From CALBZE01 sp036381255 (GTDB lineage: Bacteria; Gemmatimonadota; Gemmatimonadetes; Longimicrobiales; RSA9), in contig DASVDG010000111.1 in NCBI GenBank assembly GCA_036381255.1, positions 31,144 through 95,143 on the forward strand: 64,000 nt of DNA. Direction: 5' to 3'. A model generated the notes under the pieces. The model did not search any database. It was given only the letters and a program-made list of their open reading frames with translations, and had not been told where the DNA came from. The position numbers were made by a program, and so were the translations under genes. How positions within the stretch are numbered: position 1 is the first letter of the stretch; each line of letters opens with the position of its first letter. Below, one piece after another: positions 24,816-33,701 of this stretch.

Positions 24816-25994
24816 TCAGCTCCGGGACGCGGACGCCGTCGCTTCCGTCGTCGTCTTCCGGATCCGGATGCCGCGGCGGCCGAGCTCTTCGATGTACGTG
24901 TCGGCCGGCACGCACTGGTCGGGCGTGCAGACGCCGGTGCGCGTGACCTGTCCGCGCACCTGCATCTGGCCGGTGATCGAGAGGGAGAAGCCGGTCGTGC
25001 GCTCCATCGCGCTGATGCCGGTCGCCTCGTCGTAGTAGTCGAGCAGGTCGAAGACGATGCGGTGCGGCTGGCCGTCCTTGCGGCCTTCGGCCTCGACGCG
25101 CAGCGCGACGAGGTCGCGGCCCTCGGGCTTGCGCAGCTTCGGCTCGACGGCGGCGATGAACGCCTGCCGCGGCACGACCTCCTGGTCACCGACGCGGATC
25201 GGCTCGAGGTCGAGCAGGCCGAGGTCGCGGATCGTCTTCATGATCTCCGCGTGGCCCGGGTAGCGCAGCGTCTTGTACTCCATGCTCCGCAGCTTGCCCT
25301 CGTACGTCCACGGCATGGTCGAGAGGCCGCCGGCGGTGTGGAACGCCTCGAGCGTGCCGACCGGCTCGGGGAATTCGACCGGCTCGATCTCGGTCAGCGC
25401 CTCGACCTGCGTCGGCGTGCCGCCGCGCAGCACCCACGACAGCGTCGTGTAGTAATCGAGCACGCCCTCGATCGAGTAGACGATCTGGTAGTTCAGCGGC
25501 GGTTCGGGGTGCTGCGGCAGCCCGCCGACGCGGATCTTCACGGTCGCGGGCTCGTCCAGCTCCGCGATCCCGGCCGCGGCCAGGATGTTGACCATCCCCG
25601 GCGCGAGGCCGCAGTCGGGGATCGCGCTTACGCCGCGCTCCCGCGCCGCACCGTCCAGCTCGATCTGGTTGAAGACGATCTCGGTGTTCCCGCCGAGGTC
25701 GCAGTAGTGCAGCCCCGCGCGGATCGCGAGCCGCGACATGTCCAGGTTGAAGTAGTACGGCAGGGCGTTCATGCACGCCTGCTTCCCGTCCATGACCCGC
25801 AGCACCGCGTCCTCGTCGCGGGCATCGAGGTTCACGAGCTCCAGCCGAGCATCGCCCCGGTACCGCTCGAGGAACGACGGCAGCCCATCGATGTTCAGGT
25901 CGGCGACGGTGACCTTTTCGACCGCGCCGTTCTGGAGCAGGTCGTACGCACAGGCAGAGCCCTGCAACCCGGCGCCCAGCACAAGCATCCGCAA
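24816..25994 (-). CDS. Saccharopine-dehydrogenase-family oxidoreductase, lysine 6-dehydrogenase-like
   Basis: A 392-residue cytoplasmic oxidoreductase. The Rossmann motif VLGAGLQGSACAYDL starts at residue 5, and acidic ADLNID ends the second strand as in NAD enzymes. Family features further on are GLHYCDLGGNTEIVF, IPDCGLAPGMVNILAAAG, PPLNYQIVYSIEGVLDYY, GTLEAFHTAGGLSTM and EYKTLRYPGHAEIM. This set matches lysine 6-dehydrogenases and close saccharopine-reductase-like proteins. The likely reaction is oxidation of L-lysine (or a related diamine) to the 6-semialdehyde, which cyclises to piperideine-6-carboxylate. The start ATG at 25994 has AGGTTGCGTT upstream, only a weak ribosome site. It stands alone between two intergenic stretches. 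Confidence 0.85.
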   Translation of the reverse strand: MRMLVLGAGLQGSACAYDLLQNGAVEKVTVADLNIDGLPSFLERYRGDARLELVNLDARDEDAVLRVMDGKQACMNALPYYFNLDMSRLAIRAGLHYCDLGGNTEIVFNQIELDGAARERGVSAIPDCGLAPGMVNILAAAGIAELDEPATVKIRVGGLPQHPEPPLNYQIVYSIEGVLDYYTTLSWVLRGGTPTQVEALTEIEPVEFPEPVGTLEAFHTAGGLSTMPWTYEGKLRSMEYKTLRYPGHAEIMKTIRDLGLLDLEPIRVGDQEVVPRQAFIAAVEPKLRKPEGRDLVALRVEAEGRKDGQPHRIVFDLLDYYDEATGISAMERTTGFSLSITGQMQVRGQVTRTGVCTPDQCVPADTYIEELGRRGIRIRKTTTEATASASRS

Positions 25995-26252
25995 AACGCA
26001 ACCTCCGCGTGAGTGGGTCGGCCGCTGCGGGCCGTTCCACGATCCAGAATCGGTGTGGTGAGGATCGTCGCCGGGCTATGCCCGGCATCCTCGGAATCGT
26101 TCAGAAGGGTATCGACCTCCTGCCGGACGACGCGGCGGCGACGCCGCACGCGCCGCGATCGAGCGCGGCCGCGAACGCGTCGGGCCGCGCCGGCGTCCGT
26201 GGGCGGCGCGCCGCCGCGAAACGCCTGAACGTGGGGCGGATGCAGGCCCGTG

Positions 26253-28109
26253 TCAACCGCGCACGACCTCAACGAGCACGCGCACCTCGGGGTCCACGCG
26301 GACCGCCGTCGGCGCCGCCGGGAGCGGGACGCGGACGACCTCCCGGCGCGCGTCGAGCTCGACCGTGTGCCGGACCGGCCCCGCGGGCGTCGCGAGCTCC
26401 AGCTCGAGCGGCAACCGGAACGTCGGCCACTCTGCCGGCTGGACCTGCTCGATCGTGATCACCGCCGTGCGCGCCGCCGCATCCCATTCCCGGCCGATGC
26501 GCAGCCGCGGGTGCCCGGGCGAGTGGACCCACTGGCGGAAGAAGCCGTCCAGCTCGCGGCCGGACGCCCGCTCCAGCGCGCGCTTCAGGTCCTCCGTCCG
26601 CGCCGTGCCGTGCTCGTGCGCGCGGTAATAGCGGCGGATCCCGTCGAAGAACGCGGAGTCGCCGAGCTCGCCGCGCAGCATGTGCAGCACCCACCCGCCC
26701 TTCTGGTAGCTGTTCGCGTTCAGCAGGTCGAACAGGTCGTCCTCCGCGGGGTCGACGAGCGGCCGGCCGACCACGTCCGAGTCGAGGTACGCCCGGCGGT
26801 TCCCCTCCATGATCGCGCGGAACCGCTCCACGCCGTCGGCGTGCTCGAAGAAGAGCGCGCCGAAGTACGTCGCGAAGCCCTCCGACAGCCACAGCTCGTG
26901 CCAGTTCGCCTCGGTCACCGCGTCGCCGAACCACTGGTGCGCCGTCTCGTGGGCGACGGTGCCCTCGATGTCCCGCCCGCGCGCGATCGCCTGCCCGTTG
27001 TAGAAGATCGCGCTCACGTTCTCCATCCCGCCGAAGCGCGTCGACGCCTGGATGTGCGCCAGCTTCGCGTACGGGAACGGCGCGATCAGCCGCGAATAGA
27101 ACGCGATCATCTCGTCCGCCCGGCCGAAGACCCGCGCCGCGTGCGCCGTGTCCGGCGGGAAGACCCACCACGTCGTCTCGATGCACCGCCCGTCGCCGGC
27201 CGGCGCGCACGCGGCGCCCGCGCGATTCGTCGCGAGCTCCGCCGCGCCGACGACCATGGTGTACGTCGGGATCGGCACCGCCGTCGCCCAGCGCCACGTC
27301 GTGCGCCGCGCCGTCGAGCCCGGCGGCGGCGCCGGCGGCTCCACGGCGACGCGGTCGATCCGCTCGCCGTTCGCGAGCACCGTCCACGGCGCCGGCGCGC
27401 TGACCGCGAACGCGACCGTCGCCTTGTCGCTCGGATGGTCGATCGAAGGGAACCAGAAGCGCGCGCGGTCCGGCCAGTTGTCCGCGAACGCGGTGCGCCG
27501 GCCGTGCACGTTCTTGCCGATGATCAGCCCGTCGTCGGGCCGGCCGCCGTACGCGACCTCCACCGCCAGCGTGTCGCCGACGCCGGCTCCGGCCGGGACC
27601 GGGATGTACAACTTCCCGGCCTCGTGCCGGTAGGCGACGTCGCGCCCGCCGACCCGCACGCGCTCGACCGCCAGCCCGCTCAGGTCCAGCGCCAGCGTGT
27701 CCCGCCGCGGCGCGACCACCGCGATCCGCGCGGCCATGATGCCCCGGATCGTCGACCCCGTGTCCGGCAGCGTCAGCGCGAGGTCGTAGTGCACGGCGTC
27801 GAAGCCGGGGGCGTAGGGGCCGGGCGGCGGCGCCTGGCCGGGCTCGATCGGCGGCGGTTCGGGCGGCTGCTGGCCGAGCGTGGGCGCGGGCGCGAGGCCC
27901 GCGATGAGGGCGAGCGCGAGGGCGCGGGTCGCGGTGCGGGCCCGCGCGAGCGGCCGGCGGCGCGGGCGCGCGCCGGCGGTGCGGCCGGTCCGGCCGTCGG
28001 CGACGCCGTGGCTCCACGGGGCACGGGCGGGCGTTCGCGATCCGTGCGTCGTCCGTTCCTGCGCGGGGGTCGGCGCGGCGATGCGCGCGTCGGCGGCGGT
28101 GTGCGGCAT
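26253..28109 (-). CDS. Secreted M1 family zinc aminopeptidase
   Basis: A 618-residue exported aminopeptidase of the gluzincin M1 family. A long Arg-rich lead is followed by a signal segment (TRALALALIAGLAPAPTLGQ, residues 61-80). The exopeptidase motif is GGMEN (360-364), the zinc site HETAH (387-391) with Glu410 in LSEGFATYFG, and the downstream domain motif NANSYQKGGWVLHMLRGELG is present. M1 enzymes release N-terminal residues from oligopeptides. The ATG at 28109 has CGGAGAACGCA upstream; an open frame continues to 28400 without a ribosome site. The short (about 100-residue) C-terminal part, without the HEAT-like domain of PepN, is as in small bacterial M1 peptidases. It fits with the M28, DUF885 and amidohydrolase genes as extracellular protein degradation. 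Confidence 0.93.
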   Translation of the reverse strand: MPHTAADARIAAPTPAQERTTHGSRTPARAPWSHGVADGRTGRTAGARPRRRPLARARTATRALALALIAGLAPAPTLGQQPPEPPPIEPGQAPPPGPYAPGFDAVHYDLALTLPDTGSTIRGIMAARIAVVAPRRDTLALDLSGLAVERVRVGGRDVAYRHEAGKLYIPVPAGAGVGDTLAVEVAYGGRPDDGLIIGKNVHGRRTAFADNWPDRARFWFPSIDHPSDKATVAFAVSAPAPWTVLANGERIDRVAVEPPAPPPGSTARRTTWRWATAVPIPTYTMVVGAAELATNRAGAACAPAGDGRCIETTWWVFPPDTAHAARVFGRADEMIAFYSRLIAPFPYAKLAHIQASTRFGGMENVSAIFYNGQAIARGRDIEGTVAHETAHQWFGDAVTEANWHELWLSEGFATYFGALFFEHADGVERFRAIMEGNRRAYLDSDVVGRPLVDPAEDDLFDLLNANSYQKGGWVLHMLRGELGDSAFFDGIRRYYRAHEHGTARTEDLKRALERASGRELDGFFRQWVHSPGHPRLRIGREWDAAARTAVITIEQVQPAEWPTFRLPLELELATPAGPVRHTVELDARREVVRVPLPAAPTAVRVDPEVRVLVEVVRG

Positions 28110-28520
28110 TGCGTTCTCCGTAATCGGTTCGTCCGGTCTCCACGGTACAGCACTTCGCGCGGCGCGGCCAGGGTGCGCCACACGCCCGCGGCGAGGTATC
28201 GCCCGAATCCGGAGCTCCTGCCGCGCGGCTCCGGTGCGCCACACGGCCGCGGCGAGAAAACCGTTGTCGTGCGCCACGGTCGCATTTACCTTGGGGCCGC
28301 TCGGCGCGACCGGGCACGGTTGCATGGCCGAACGTGGCGCGCCGTCGCGTAATGCGGCCGGAACCGCGACGGCGCTCGCCGAGACGCGCCGGCGCGGCAC
28401 CGGTCACCGGCACCTCGGGAACGACGTCACGCACCGGCGCATACGGGCGTTGAATGGGTCGAGCGCACCGATGAAGGACATCGGCCGGCGATCTATCACC
28501 CGAACGCCGGGAGTGAAAGC
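28110..28520. other. Divergent intergenic, 411 bp, with a direct repeat
   Basis: Between the M1 peptidase and a plus-strand lipoprotein gene. It contains the 24-bp direct repeat at 28172-28256 and presumably both promoters. No coding frame is supported. Confidence 0.5.
28172..28256. repeat. 24-bp direct repeat, 61-bp period
   Basis: GGTGCGCCACACG(C/G)CCGCGG followed by CGAG occurs at 28172-28195 and 28233-28256 with one mismatch; a partial third copy (GTGCGCCACGG) starts near 28269. It lies in a promoter region and may be a regulator-binding array or a chance duplication. Confidence 0.6.
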
Positions 28521-29042
28521 ATGCGCAAGATCCCGATCCTGATCATGGCGATGCTCCTCGTTTCGTGCGACCTTCCGCTGGAGTCGGACGCGATCGAGTC
28601 GGGCGGTCCGCTCCAGACGGATCGCTCCGAGTATGAGCTGCGTCGCACGGACCAGCGGCTGGAGGTCGAGATCCCCTTCACCTACACGAACGTCACCGGT
28701 GAGACGGTCTTCGTGGTCCACTGCGACGGGATCGCTCCGCCGTCGCTGGAGAAGCGGGTGGACGACCGGTGGGTGCACGCCTGGTCCGCCGTGGTCCCCC
28801 AGTGCCTGAGCGAGCCGATCGAGATCGGGCCCGGGGCGACCTACGCGGACACACTTGTCGTCTATGCGGGCCTCCCAACGACGCGCTTGGCTCCGCAGTT
28901 CCAGGTCGCGCCGGTCGACGGGGTCTATCGGCTCGTCTGGCACAGCGTGGTGCACGACTACGACGCGGATCGCCCGGGCTTCGGCGAGCCGCTCGAGCTG
29001 GCGTACAGGGTCTCGAACTCGTTCGTGCTGAAGGAGGATTGA
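28521..29042 (+). CDS. Hypothetical lipoprotein, 173 residues
   Basis: A 173-residue protein with a short signal and lipobox (IPILIMAMLLVSC, Cys16). The mature part is a single beta-rich domain (LQTDRSEYELRRTDQRLEVEIPFTY-type start, then GETVFVVHCDG, GPGATYADTLVVYAG and GVYRLVWHSVVHDYD), resembling the intracellular-proteinase-inhibitor or BsuPI-like beta-sandwich found in bacterial lipoproteins. That resemblance is tentative. The ATG has GGGAGTGAAAGC directly upstream. It stands alone; function unknown. Confidence 0.75.
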   Translation: MRKIPILIMAMLLVSCDLPLESDAIESGGPLQTDRSEYELRRTDQRLEVEIPFTYTNVTGETVFVVHCDGIAPPSLEKRVDDRWVHAWSAVVPQCLSEPIEIGPGATYADTLVVYAGLPTTRLAPQFQVAPVDGVYRLVWHSVVHDYDADRPGFGEPLELAYRVSNSFVLKED

Positions 29043-29163
29043 CGGCTACGCCCCGCCACGGCGCCCCGGACAACGACGCGCCGTCTCGAACCGTCCGCGC
29101 CGGGCGCGCATCCGAACGCGATTCGCGCCCGACGGCCGTACCCGCCCCGTTTCCGTCGACTCC

Positions 29164-29964
29164 ATGACCGGCACCTGGTACGGCAACCTCCTCCTCGGCA
29201 CGCCGCTCGCCGTCGTCTGGCTCCTGGCGGGGTTCCCGATGCTGTTCATGCCGCCGGCGGTCGGTGCGCCCTGGGTCCTCGCCGTCACCGCGCTCTTCCT
29301 GTGGCTGCACGTCTGGCGGCCCCGCCGGCGGGGAGGGCGGCACACGCTCGCGACGTTCCGCGTGCGGCCGATCGCCCGACCGCAGCGATTGTTGACGACG
29401 GCGCTGCCGTCGGTCGTGCTCGCAGGAGCCGGGGTGAGCTGGCTCGTCGCGCTCTGGGCCGGGCCCGACGCCTTCCAGTCGCGGGAGTGGGACCCGATCG
29501 CCGAGTACGCCGCCACGCCGCTCGGCTGGGTCGGCGTCGCACTCCTCGTCGCGGTCCAGGGGCCGATCATCGAGGAATTCTACTTCCGTGGGCTGATCCA
29601 GCGATCGCTCGAACGACGGTTCGGCGCCGCCGTCGCCATCCCGGCCGCCGCGGCGCTGTTCGCGATCCTCCACTTCCACGATTGGCCATGGACGCTCCAG
29701 CCGTTCGCACTCGGGATGCTCTGGGGCTACGCCGCCCGCGTCGCGCGCACCGTCTGGGCCAGCACCGTGATGCACGCGACCTGGAACGGTCTCTCCCTCG
29801 CGCTCGGATCACTCCCGTCGACGCGCTCGGTCGAGCCGTGGGTCGATTCGCCCGCCGTGGCGGCGCTCATGACCGCGCTCACCATCGGCGGCGTGCTCGG
29901 ACTCCGGGCCTGGCGCCGCGGGGTCGAAGCAGAACGGGACGACCGGAACTCCGCGCCGCCGTAA
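29164..29964 (+). CDS. CPBP family intramembrane glutamic endopeptidase
   Basis: A 266-residue polytopic membrane protein, with about seven hydrophobic segments, of the CPBP/CAAX-prenyl-endopeptidase-like (Rce1-type) family. The three conserved motifs are visible: EEFYFRG (EExxxR) around residue 137, AILHFHDWPW (FxxxH region) and ASTVMHATWNGLS (HxxxN). Family members cleave membrane-embedded substrates or act in bacteriocin self-protection; the substrate here is unknown. No strong ribosome site is seen before the ATG at 29164. It follows the lipoprotein gene by 121 bp on the same strand and may share its transcript. Confidence 0.88.
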   Translation: MTGTWYGNLLLGTPLAVVWLLAGFPMLFMPPAVGAPWVLAVTALFLWLHVWRPRRRGGRHTLATFRVRPIARPQRLLTTALPSVVLAGAGVSWLVALWAGPDAFQSREWDPIAEYAATPLGWVGVALLVAVQGPIIEEFYFRGLIQRSLERRFGAAVAIPAAAALFAILHFHDWPWTLQPFALGMLWGYAARVARTVWASTVMHATWNGLSLALGSLPSTRSVEPWVDSPAVAALMTALTIGGVLGLRAWRRGVEAERDDRNSAPP

Positions 29965-30376
29965 GCGCCATCGCCCGGCAGGATCGCGCCGATGCCGGGT
30001 GCCGGCACCGCGCAGCGGCCGCGCAGGCCAGGAGCGTGTGCCGTGCGAGTCGCGCGCGTGCGCGGGGCGTCGCGCCGCGCGCCCGGGTCGGGGGCGCCCG
30101 GGAGCGCGTTCGGCGTCCGTGACCCCCGGCCGTCGCGTCGTCGCTGCCGCCGTTCACGGCGGCGTTCGGATGCAAAGGGGGTGCACGAACGCCCGCACCA
30201 GTATATTTTATCCAACAACGACCGCCGAAACGTACCGGGCGACGGCCGGGTGACGTGCCGAACGGGCGGCCGGGCGGCGCGACGAACGCGGTGCGAGCGC
30301 TCGCCGGACCGTCCGGTTCGGCACCCGTCGGGCCGGGACGGCGCCCGTGCGGCCCGCAGTTCAACGGAGAGGATCC
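29965..30376. other. Intergenic, 412 bp, holding an operator-like AT-rich element
   Basis: Mostly GC-rich and non-coding, but with one sharp AT-rich island at 30199-30220. That island belongs to the family of elements described at 52983. The rest shows nothing recognisable. Confidence 0.5.
30199..30215. promoter_or_regulatory. Operator-like element (CAGTATA-TTT-TATCCAA)
   Basis: The right half-site TATCCAA is identical to the perfect palindrome at 52983; the left half matches at the ATA core only. It lies 162 bp upstream of the reductase start at 30377. Confidence 0.45.
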
Positions 30377-31312
30377 ATGAGGGTGATAGAAGCGACCGAC
30401 GTCCATCGAGTTCTGGAGTTTCCGCCGCTGGTCGAGGCGCTGCGCGAGGCGTTCGGCTCACCGGCGGGGACGCCGCAGCGGATGATGTTCCCGCTGAGCG
30501 CGGGCGAATCGCGGGATGCGTTCGCGCTGCTGCCGTCGTGGAACGGCGATGTGATCGGCGTGAAGGCGTTCACGTACCTGCCGGGGAACGCGGCCGAGGG
30601 CCGGGACATCCTGCATTCGAAGATCATCCTGTTCGATCGTCGGACCGGCGAGCCGCTGGACCTGGTGGATGGGACGAGCGTGACGTTCTGGCGGACGGCG
30701 GCGGTGGCGGCGCTGGCGGCGGACTACCTGGCGCGGCGGGACGCGCGTCGCCTGCTGGTCTGCGGCACGGGGAACCTGGCGCCGTACATGGCGCTGGCGC
30801 ACGCGTCGGTGCGGCCGATCGAGGAGGTCGTGATCTGGGGGCGGAACCCGGCGAAGGCGGAGCGGGCGATCGAGCGAATCCTCGAGAAGCGGCCGGAGCT
30901 GCGCTGCCGGGTGGCGGGGGACCTGGAGACGGAGGCGGGCGCGGCGGACGTGATCAGCTGTGTGACGGCGTCGCACGAGCCGATCATCCTGGGCCGGTGG
31001 GTCCGGCCGGGCACGCATACGGATTTCTTCGGCAATCACGAGCGCGACGGTCGGGAGTGCGACACGGAGCTGGTCGCCGGGTCGCGGGTCTACGTGGACA
31101 GCCGGGTGAACGTGCTCGCGGAGGCCGGCGATCTGTTGATCCCGATCGCGGAGGGGCGCTTCACCGAGGACGGCGTCCTGGGCGAGCTGTCGGAGCTGTG
31201 CTCCGGCGCGGTTCCGGGGCGCGGCTCGGATGACGAGATCACGTTGTTCAAGTCCGTGGGCACGGCGCTCGCGGACCTCGCGGCCGCCCATCTGGTGTCG
31301 CGGAGCCTGTAG
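30377..31312 (+). CDS. Ornithine cyclodeaminase / mu-crystallin family NAD(P)-dependent reductase
   Basis: A 311-residue cytoplasmic enzyme of the OCD/mu-crystallin family. The substrate-side Lys is in VIGVKAFTYLPGN (Lys63), FWRTAAVAALAADYLAR precedes the Rossmann fold, LLVCGTGNLAPYMALAHA is the dinucleotide loop, and ADVISCVTAS and GTHTDFFGNH follow. Members are ornithine cyclodeaminases, Delta1-pyrroline-2-carboxylate reductases or ketimine reductases. With a DHDPS-family gene 57 bp downstream and a hydroxyproline-epimerase-like gene later in the window, a Delta1-pyrroline-2-carboxylate reductase role is the most attractive reading, but this is inference from context. GGAGAGGATCC precedes the ATG at 30377; an ATG 30 bases upstream lacks such a site. 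Confidence 0.88.
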   Translation: MRVIEATDVHRVLEFPPLVEALREAFGSPAGTPQRMMFPLSAGESRDAFALLPSWNGDVIGVKAFTYLPGNAAEGRDILHSKIILFDRRTGEPLDLVDGTSVTFWRTAAVAALAADYLARRDARRLLVCGTGNLAPYMALAHASVRPIEEVVIWGRNPAKAERAIERILEKRPELRCRVAGDLETEAGAADVISCVTASHEPIILGRWVRPGTHTDFFGNHERDGRECDTELVAGSRVYVDSRVNVLAEAGDLLIPIAEGRFTEDGVLGELSELCSGAVPGRGSDDEITLFKSVGTALADLAAAHLVSRSL

Positions 31313-31369
31313 ACGGGGGCGCGGCCCCTGAACGACGATCACACGGGTACTGAGAGAGCAGGAGGATCG

Positions 31370-32281
31370 ATGACACCGGATTGGCGGGGCGTGTTTCCGG
31401 CCCTTCCCACTCAGTTCAAGGAGGACCTGTCCGTCGACCTGGATGCGACGGCGAGCCACCTCGAGGGGATGATCGACGCGGGCGTGCACGGCATGGTGAT
31501 GCTGGGCACGATCGGTGAGAACAACTCGCTCACGGCGGAGGAGAAGCGGGACGTGCTGCGCGCGGCCGTCGAGGCGGCGCGGGGCCGCGTGCCGGTCCTC
31601 GCGGGCGTCTCGGAGTTCACGACCGCGACCGCGTGCCGATACGCCGCGGATGCGGAGAAGATCGGCGTCGACGGGCTGATGGTGCTCCCCGGGATCGCGT
31701 ACCGCGCGGATCCGCGGGAGGCGGTGGCGCACTACCGCGCCGTTGCCGCCGCGACCGGGCTCCCGATCCTGTGCTACAACAACCCGAAGGTGTACGGCGT
31801 GGACCTCGCGCCGGAGGCGTTCGTCGAGCTGGCGGATGTGGAGAACATCGTCGCGATCAAGGAAGCGACGGGGGATCCCCGTCGGATCACGGACATCATC
31901 AACGCCGTCGGCGACCGCTACATCCTTTTCGCCGGCCTGGACGATGTCGTGCTCGAGAGCGTGATGCTCGGCGCCGTCGGCACCGTGTTCGGCGTCGTGA
32001 ACGGCTTCCCGGCCGAGACGGTGTACCTGTGGGAGCTGGCGCAGCAGGGCGAGTGGGAGAAGGCGCGCGAGATCTACCGCTGGTTCATGCCGCTCCTCCA
32101 CCTCGACGATCACCCGAAGCTGGTGCAGTACATGAAGCTGCTGTCGCAGGAATGCGGCTACGGCAGCGAGCGCGTCCGGCCGCCGCGGCTGGCGCTCGTG
32201 GGCGAGGAGCGCCAGCGGGTCCTGGCCATGATCCACCGCGCCATCGACACCCGCCCGAGCCTGCCGGTCGCGGCGGCGTAA
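31370..32281 (+). CDS. Dihydrodipicolinate synthase family lyase/deaminase
   Basis: A 303-residue TIM-barrel aldolase of the DapA/NAL superfamily. The Schiff-base Lys is in IVAIKEATGDP (Lys164) and the catalytic Tyr in ILCYNNPKVYG (Tyr136); MLGTIGENNSLTAEEKRDVL replaces the GTTGE loop. It is unlikely to be the biosynthetic DapA because it sits in a catabolic cluster and departs from the GTTGES motif. Candidate reactions are pyrroline-4-hydroxy-2-carboxylate deaminase (hydroxyproline to 2-oxoglutarate semialdehyde) or 4-hydroxy-2-oxoglutarate aldolase (giving glyoxylate and pyruvate); the second would feed malate synthase nearby. CAGGAGGATCG precedes the ATG. It forms a two-gene unit with the OCD-family gene. 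Confidence 0.87.
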   Translation: MTPDWRGVFPALPTQFKEDLSVDLDATASHLEGMIDAGVHGMVMLGTIGENNSLTAEEKRDVLRAAVEAARGRVPVLAGVSEFTTATACRYAADAEKIGVDGLMVLPGIAYRADPREAVAHYRAVAAATGLPILCYNNPKVYGVDLAPEAFVELADVENIVAIKEATGDPRRITDIINAVGDRYILFAGLDDVVLESVMLGAVGTVFGVVNGFPAETVYLWELAQQGEWEKAREIYRWFMPLLHLDDHPKLVQYMKLLSQECGYGSERVRPPRLALVGEERQRVLAMIHRAIDTRPSLPVAAA

Positions 32282-32350
32282 CGGTCGGCATCCGCCGGGA
32301 GCCGCGAAGCGCGGGTTTTCGCGATCCCGGCGTCGGTGGGTGCGGTCGAC

Positions 32351-32387
32351 CGCAGGCCGCCCGGGCCGACGGCCCGGGCGGCCTGCG
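32351..32387. terminator. Bidirectional stem-loop between the DHDPS-family gene and glcF
   Basis: Perfect 17-bp arms (32351-32367 and 32371-32387) around a GAC loop, midway between convergent genes ending at 32281 and 32406. On the plus strand CGTTT follows. Confidence 0.75.
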
Positions 32388-32405
32388 CGTTTCGGAGGCG
32401 CCGCG

Positions 32406-33701
32406 CTACCGACCGGGCGCGCTGCGCCCGGCGTCGCCGTGGCCGCGCAACGTCCCCGCGTACGCCATCGCCAGCACCTGCATCGTGTGCATTACCGCCG
32501 GCACGCCGTCGCCGAGGTGTGTCCCGATCTGGACCATGCACCCGATGTTGCCGGTGGCGACGACGTCGCACCCGGTGCGGCGTACCGCCTCGGCTTTCAT
32601 CCGGCCGAGCTGCCCGGCGATCTCCGGCTGGTCGATGTTGTAGGTGCCGGCGGAGCCGCAGCACCGTTCGCCGTCGCCGAGCTCGACGAGCTCGAGCCCG
32701 TCGATGGCGCGGAGCAGCCGCCGCGGCTCGGCGCGGACGCCCTGGGCGTGGCAGAGGTGGCAGGCGTCGTGATAGGCGAGGCGCAGCGGCGACGGGAGCG
32801 GCGGCGGCGGCACGAGCCCGAGGCGGTCGAGGAAGACCGAGACGTCGACGACGCGGTCGGCGAGCTTCCGCGCCGCATCCTCCTCCTCCCGCCCGGCGAA
32901 CACGAGCGGGTACTCCTTGATCCCGGAGCCGCACCCCGCGGCGTTGACGATGATCGCGTCGACATCGTCCGGGAACGCCTGGAGGATGCCCCTCGCATGG
33001 CGGCGCGCCGCGTCGCCCTCGCCGATGTGCCACGCCAGCGCGCCGCAGCACCCCTGCGCCCGCGGGACGACGACTTCGACGCCGTTGCGGGTGAGCACGT
33101 CGATCGTCGCCTGGTTGATGTTCGGGTCGAGCGCCTGCTGCACGCAGCCGGTCAGGAGCGCGACGCGCGCGCGCCGGGTGCCGGCCGCGGGGATCGTCTC
33201 CGGGATCGGCGCGGCGGCCGGCAGCTCGGCCGGCAGGAGGTCCAGCATGGGGCGCAGCGCGGGCGGCGTCACGGGGCGCAGCCACCGCGTCAGGCGGCCG
33301 GCGTGCACGACCAGGCGGAAGCGGCGCGGGTACGGCAGCGTCCGCAGCGCCAGCCAGCGCTTCAGCCGCGCCATCGGCGAGCGCGGCGTATCCGTGCCGG
33401 CGGCGGCGCGGTAGGGCAGCAGCAGCTTGTGGTACTGTACGCCCGAGGGGCACGCGCTTTCACAGGCGAGGCAGCCGAGGCAGCGGTCGACGTGCTCGGC
33501 GACGGCCCGCGCTTCGAGCCGTCCCTCGAGCACGCCCTTCATGAGGTAAATCCGCCCCCTCGGCGAATCCATCTCCTCGCCCAGCACCTGGTACGTCGGG
33601 CACGACGGCAGGCAGAAGCCGCAGTGCACGCACGCGGTGGCGGCGTCCGCCATCGCGCGGCCGTACGGGCCGAGATCCTCTACGGGGATGCGATGCTGCA
33701 T
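32406..33701 (-). CDS. glcF: Glycolate oxidase iron-sulfur subunit GlcF
   Basis: About 431 residues. Two 4Fe-4S clusters are ligated by CVHCGFCLPSC (Cys24, 27, 30, 34) and CLGCLACESAC (Cys74, 77, 80, 84). Two CCG heterodisulfide-reductase-like domains follow (GCCGALAWH, AGCGSGIKEY, then DACHLCHAQG and ERCCGSAGTYN). It would pass electrons from the flavin subunits to the respiratory chain. The ATG at 33701 is preferred: GGAG lies nine bases upstream and the first cluster then falls at the usual distance; an in-frame ATG at 33803 would add 34 residues that do not resemble the family. It is the last gene of the operon beginning with the cupin at 41050 and is followed by a strong stem-loop. Confidence 0.92.
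   Translation of the reverse strand: MQHRIPVEDLGPYGRAMADAATACVHCGFCLPSCPTYQVLGEEMDSPRGRIYLMKGVLEGRLEARAVAEHVDRCLGCLACESACPSGVQYHKLLLPYRAAAGTDTPRSPMARLKRWLALRTLPYPRRFRLVVHAGRLTRWLRPVTPPALRPMLDLLPAELPAAAPIPETIPAAGTRRARVALLTGCVQQALDPNINQATIDVLTRNGVEVVVPRAQGCCGALAWHIGEGDAARRHARGILQAFPDDVDAIIVNAAGCGSGIKEYPLVFAGREEEDAARKLADRVVDVSVFLDRLGLVPPPPLPSPLRLAYHDACHLCHAQGVRAEPRRLLRAIDGLELVELGDGERCCGSAGTYNIDQPEIAGQLGRMKAEAVRRTGCDVVATGNIGCMVQIGTHLGDGVPAVMHTMQVLAMAYAGTLRGHGDAGRSAPGR

Noticed and set aside
31370..32281. Biosynthetic dihydrodipicolinate synthase (dapA)
   Set aside because: The GTTGE loop is altered (GTIGEN) and the gene sits in a catabolic cluster with no lysine-biosynthesis neighbours.
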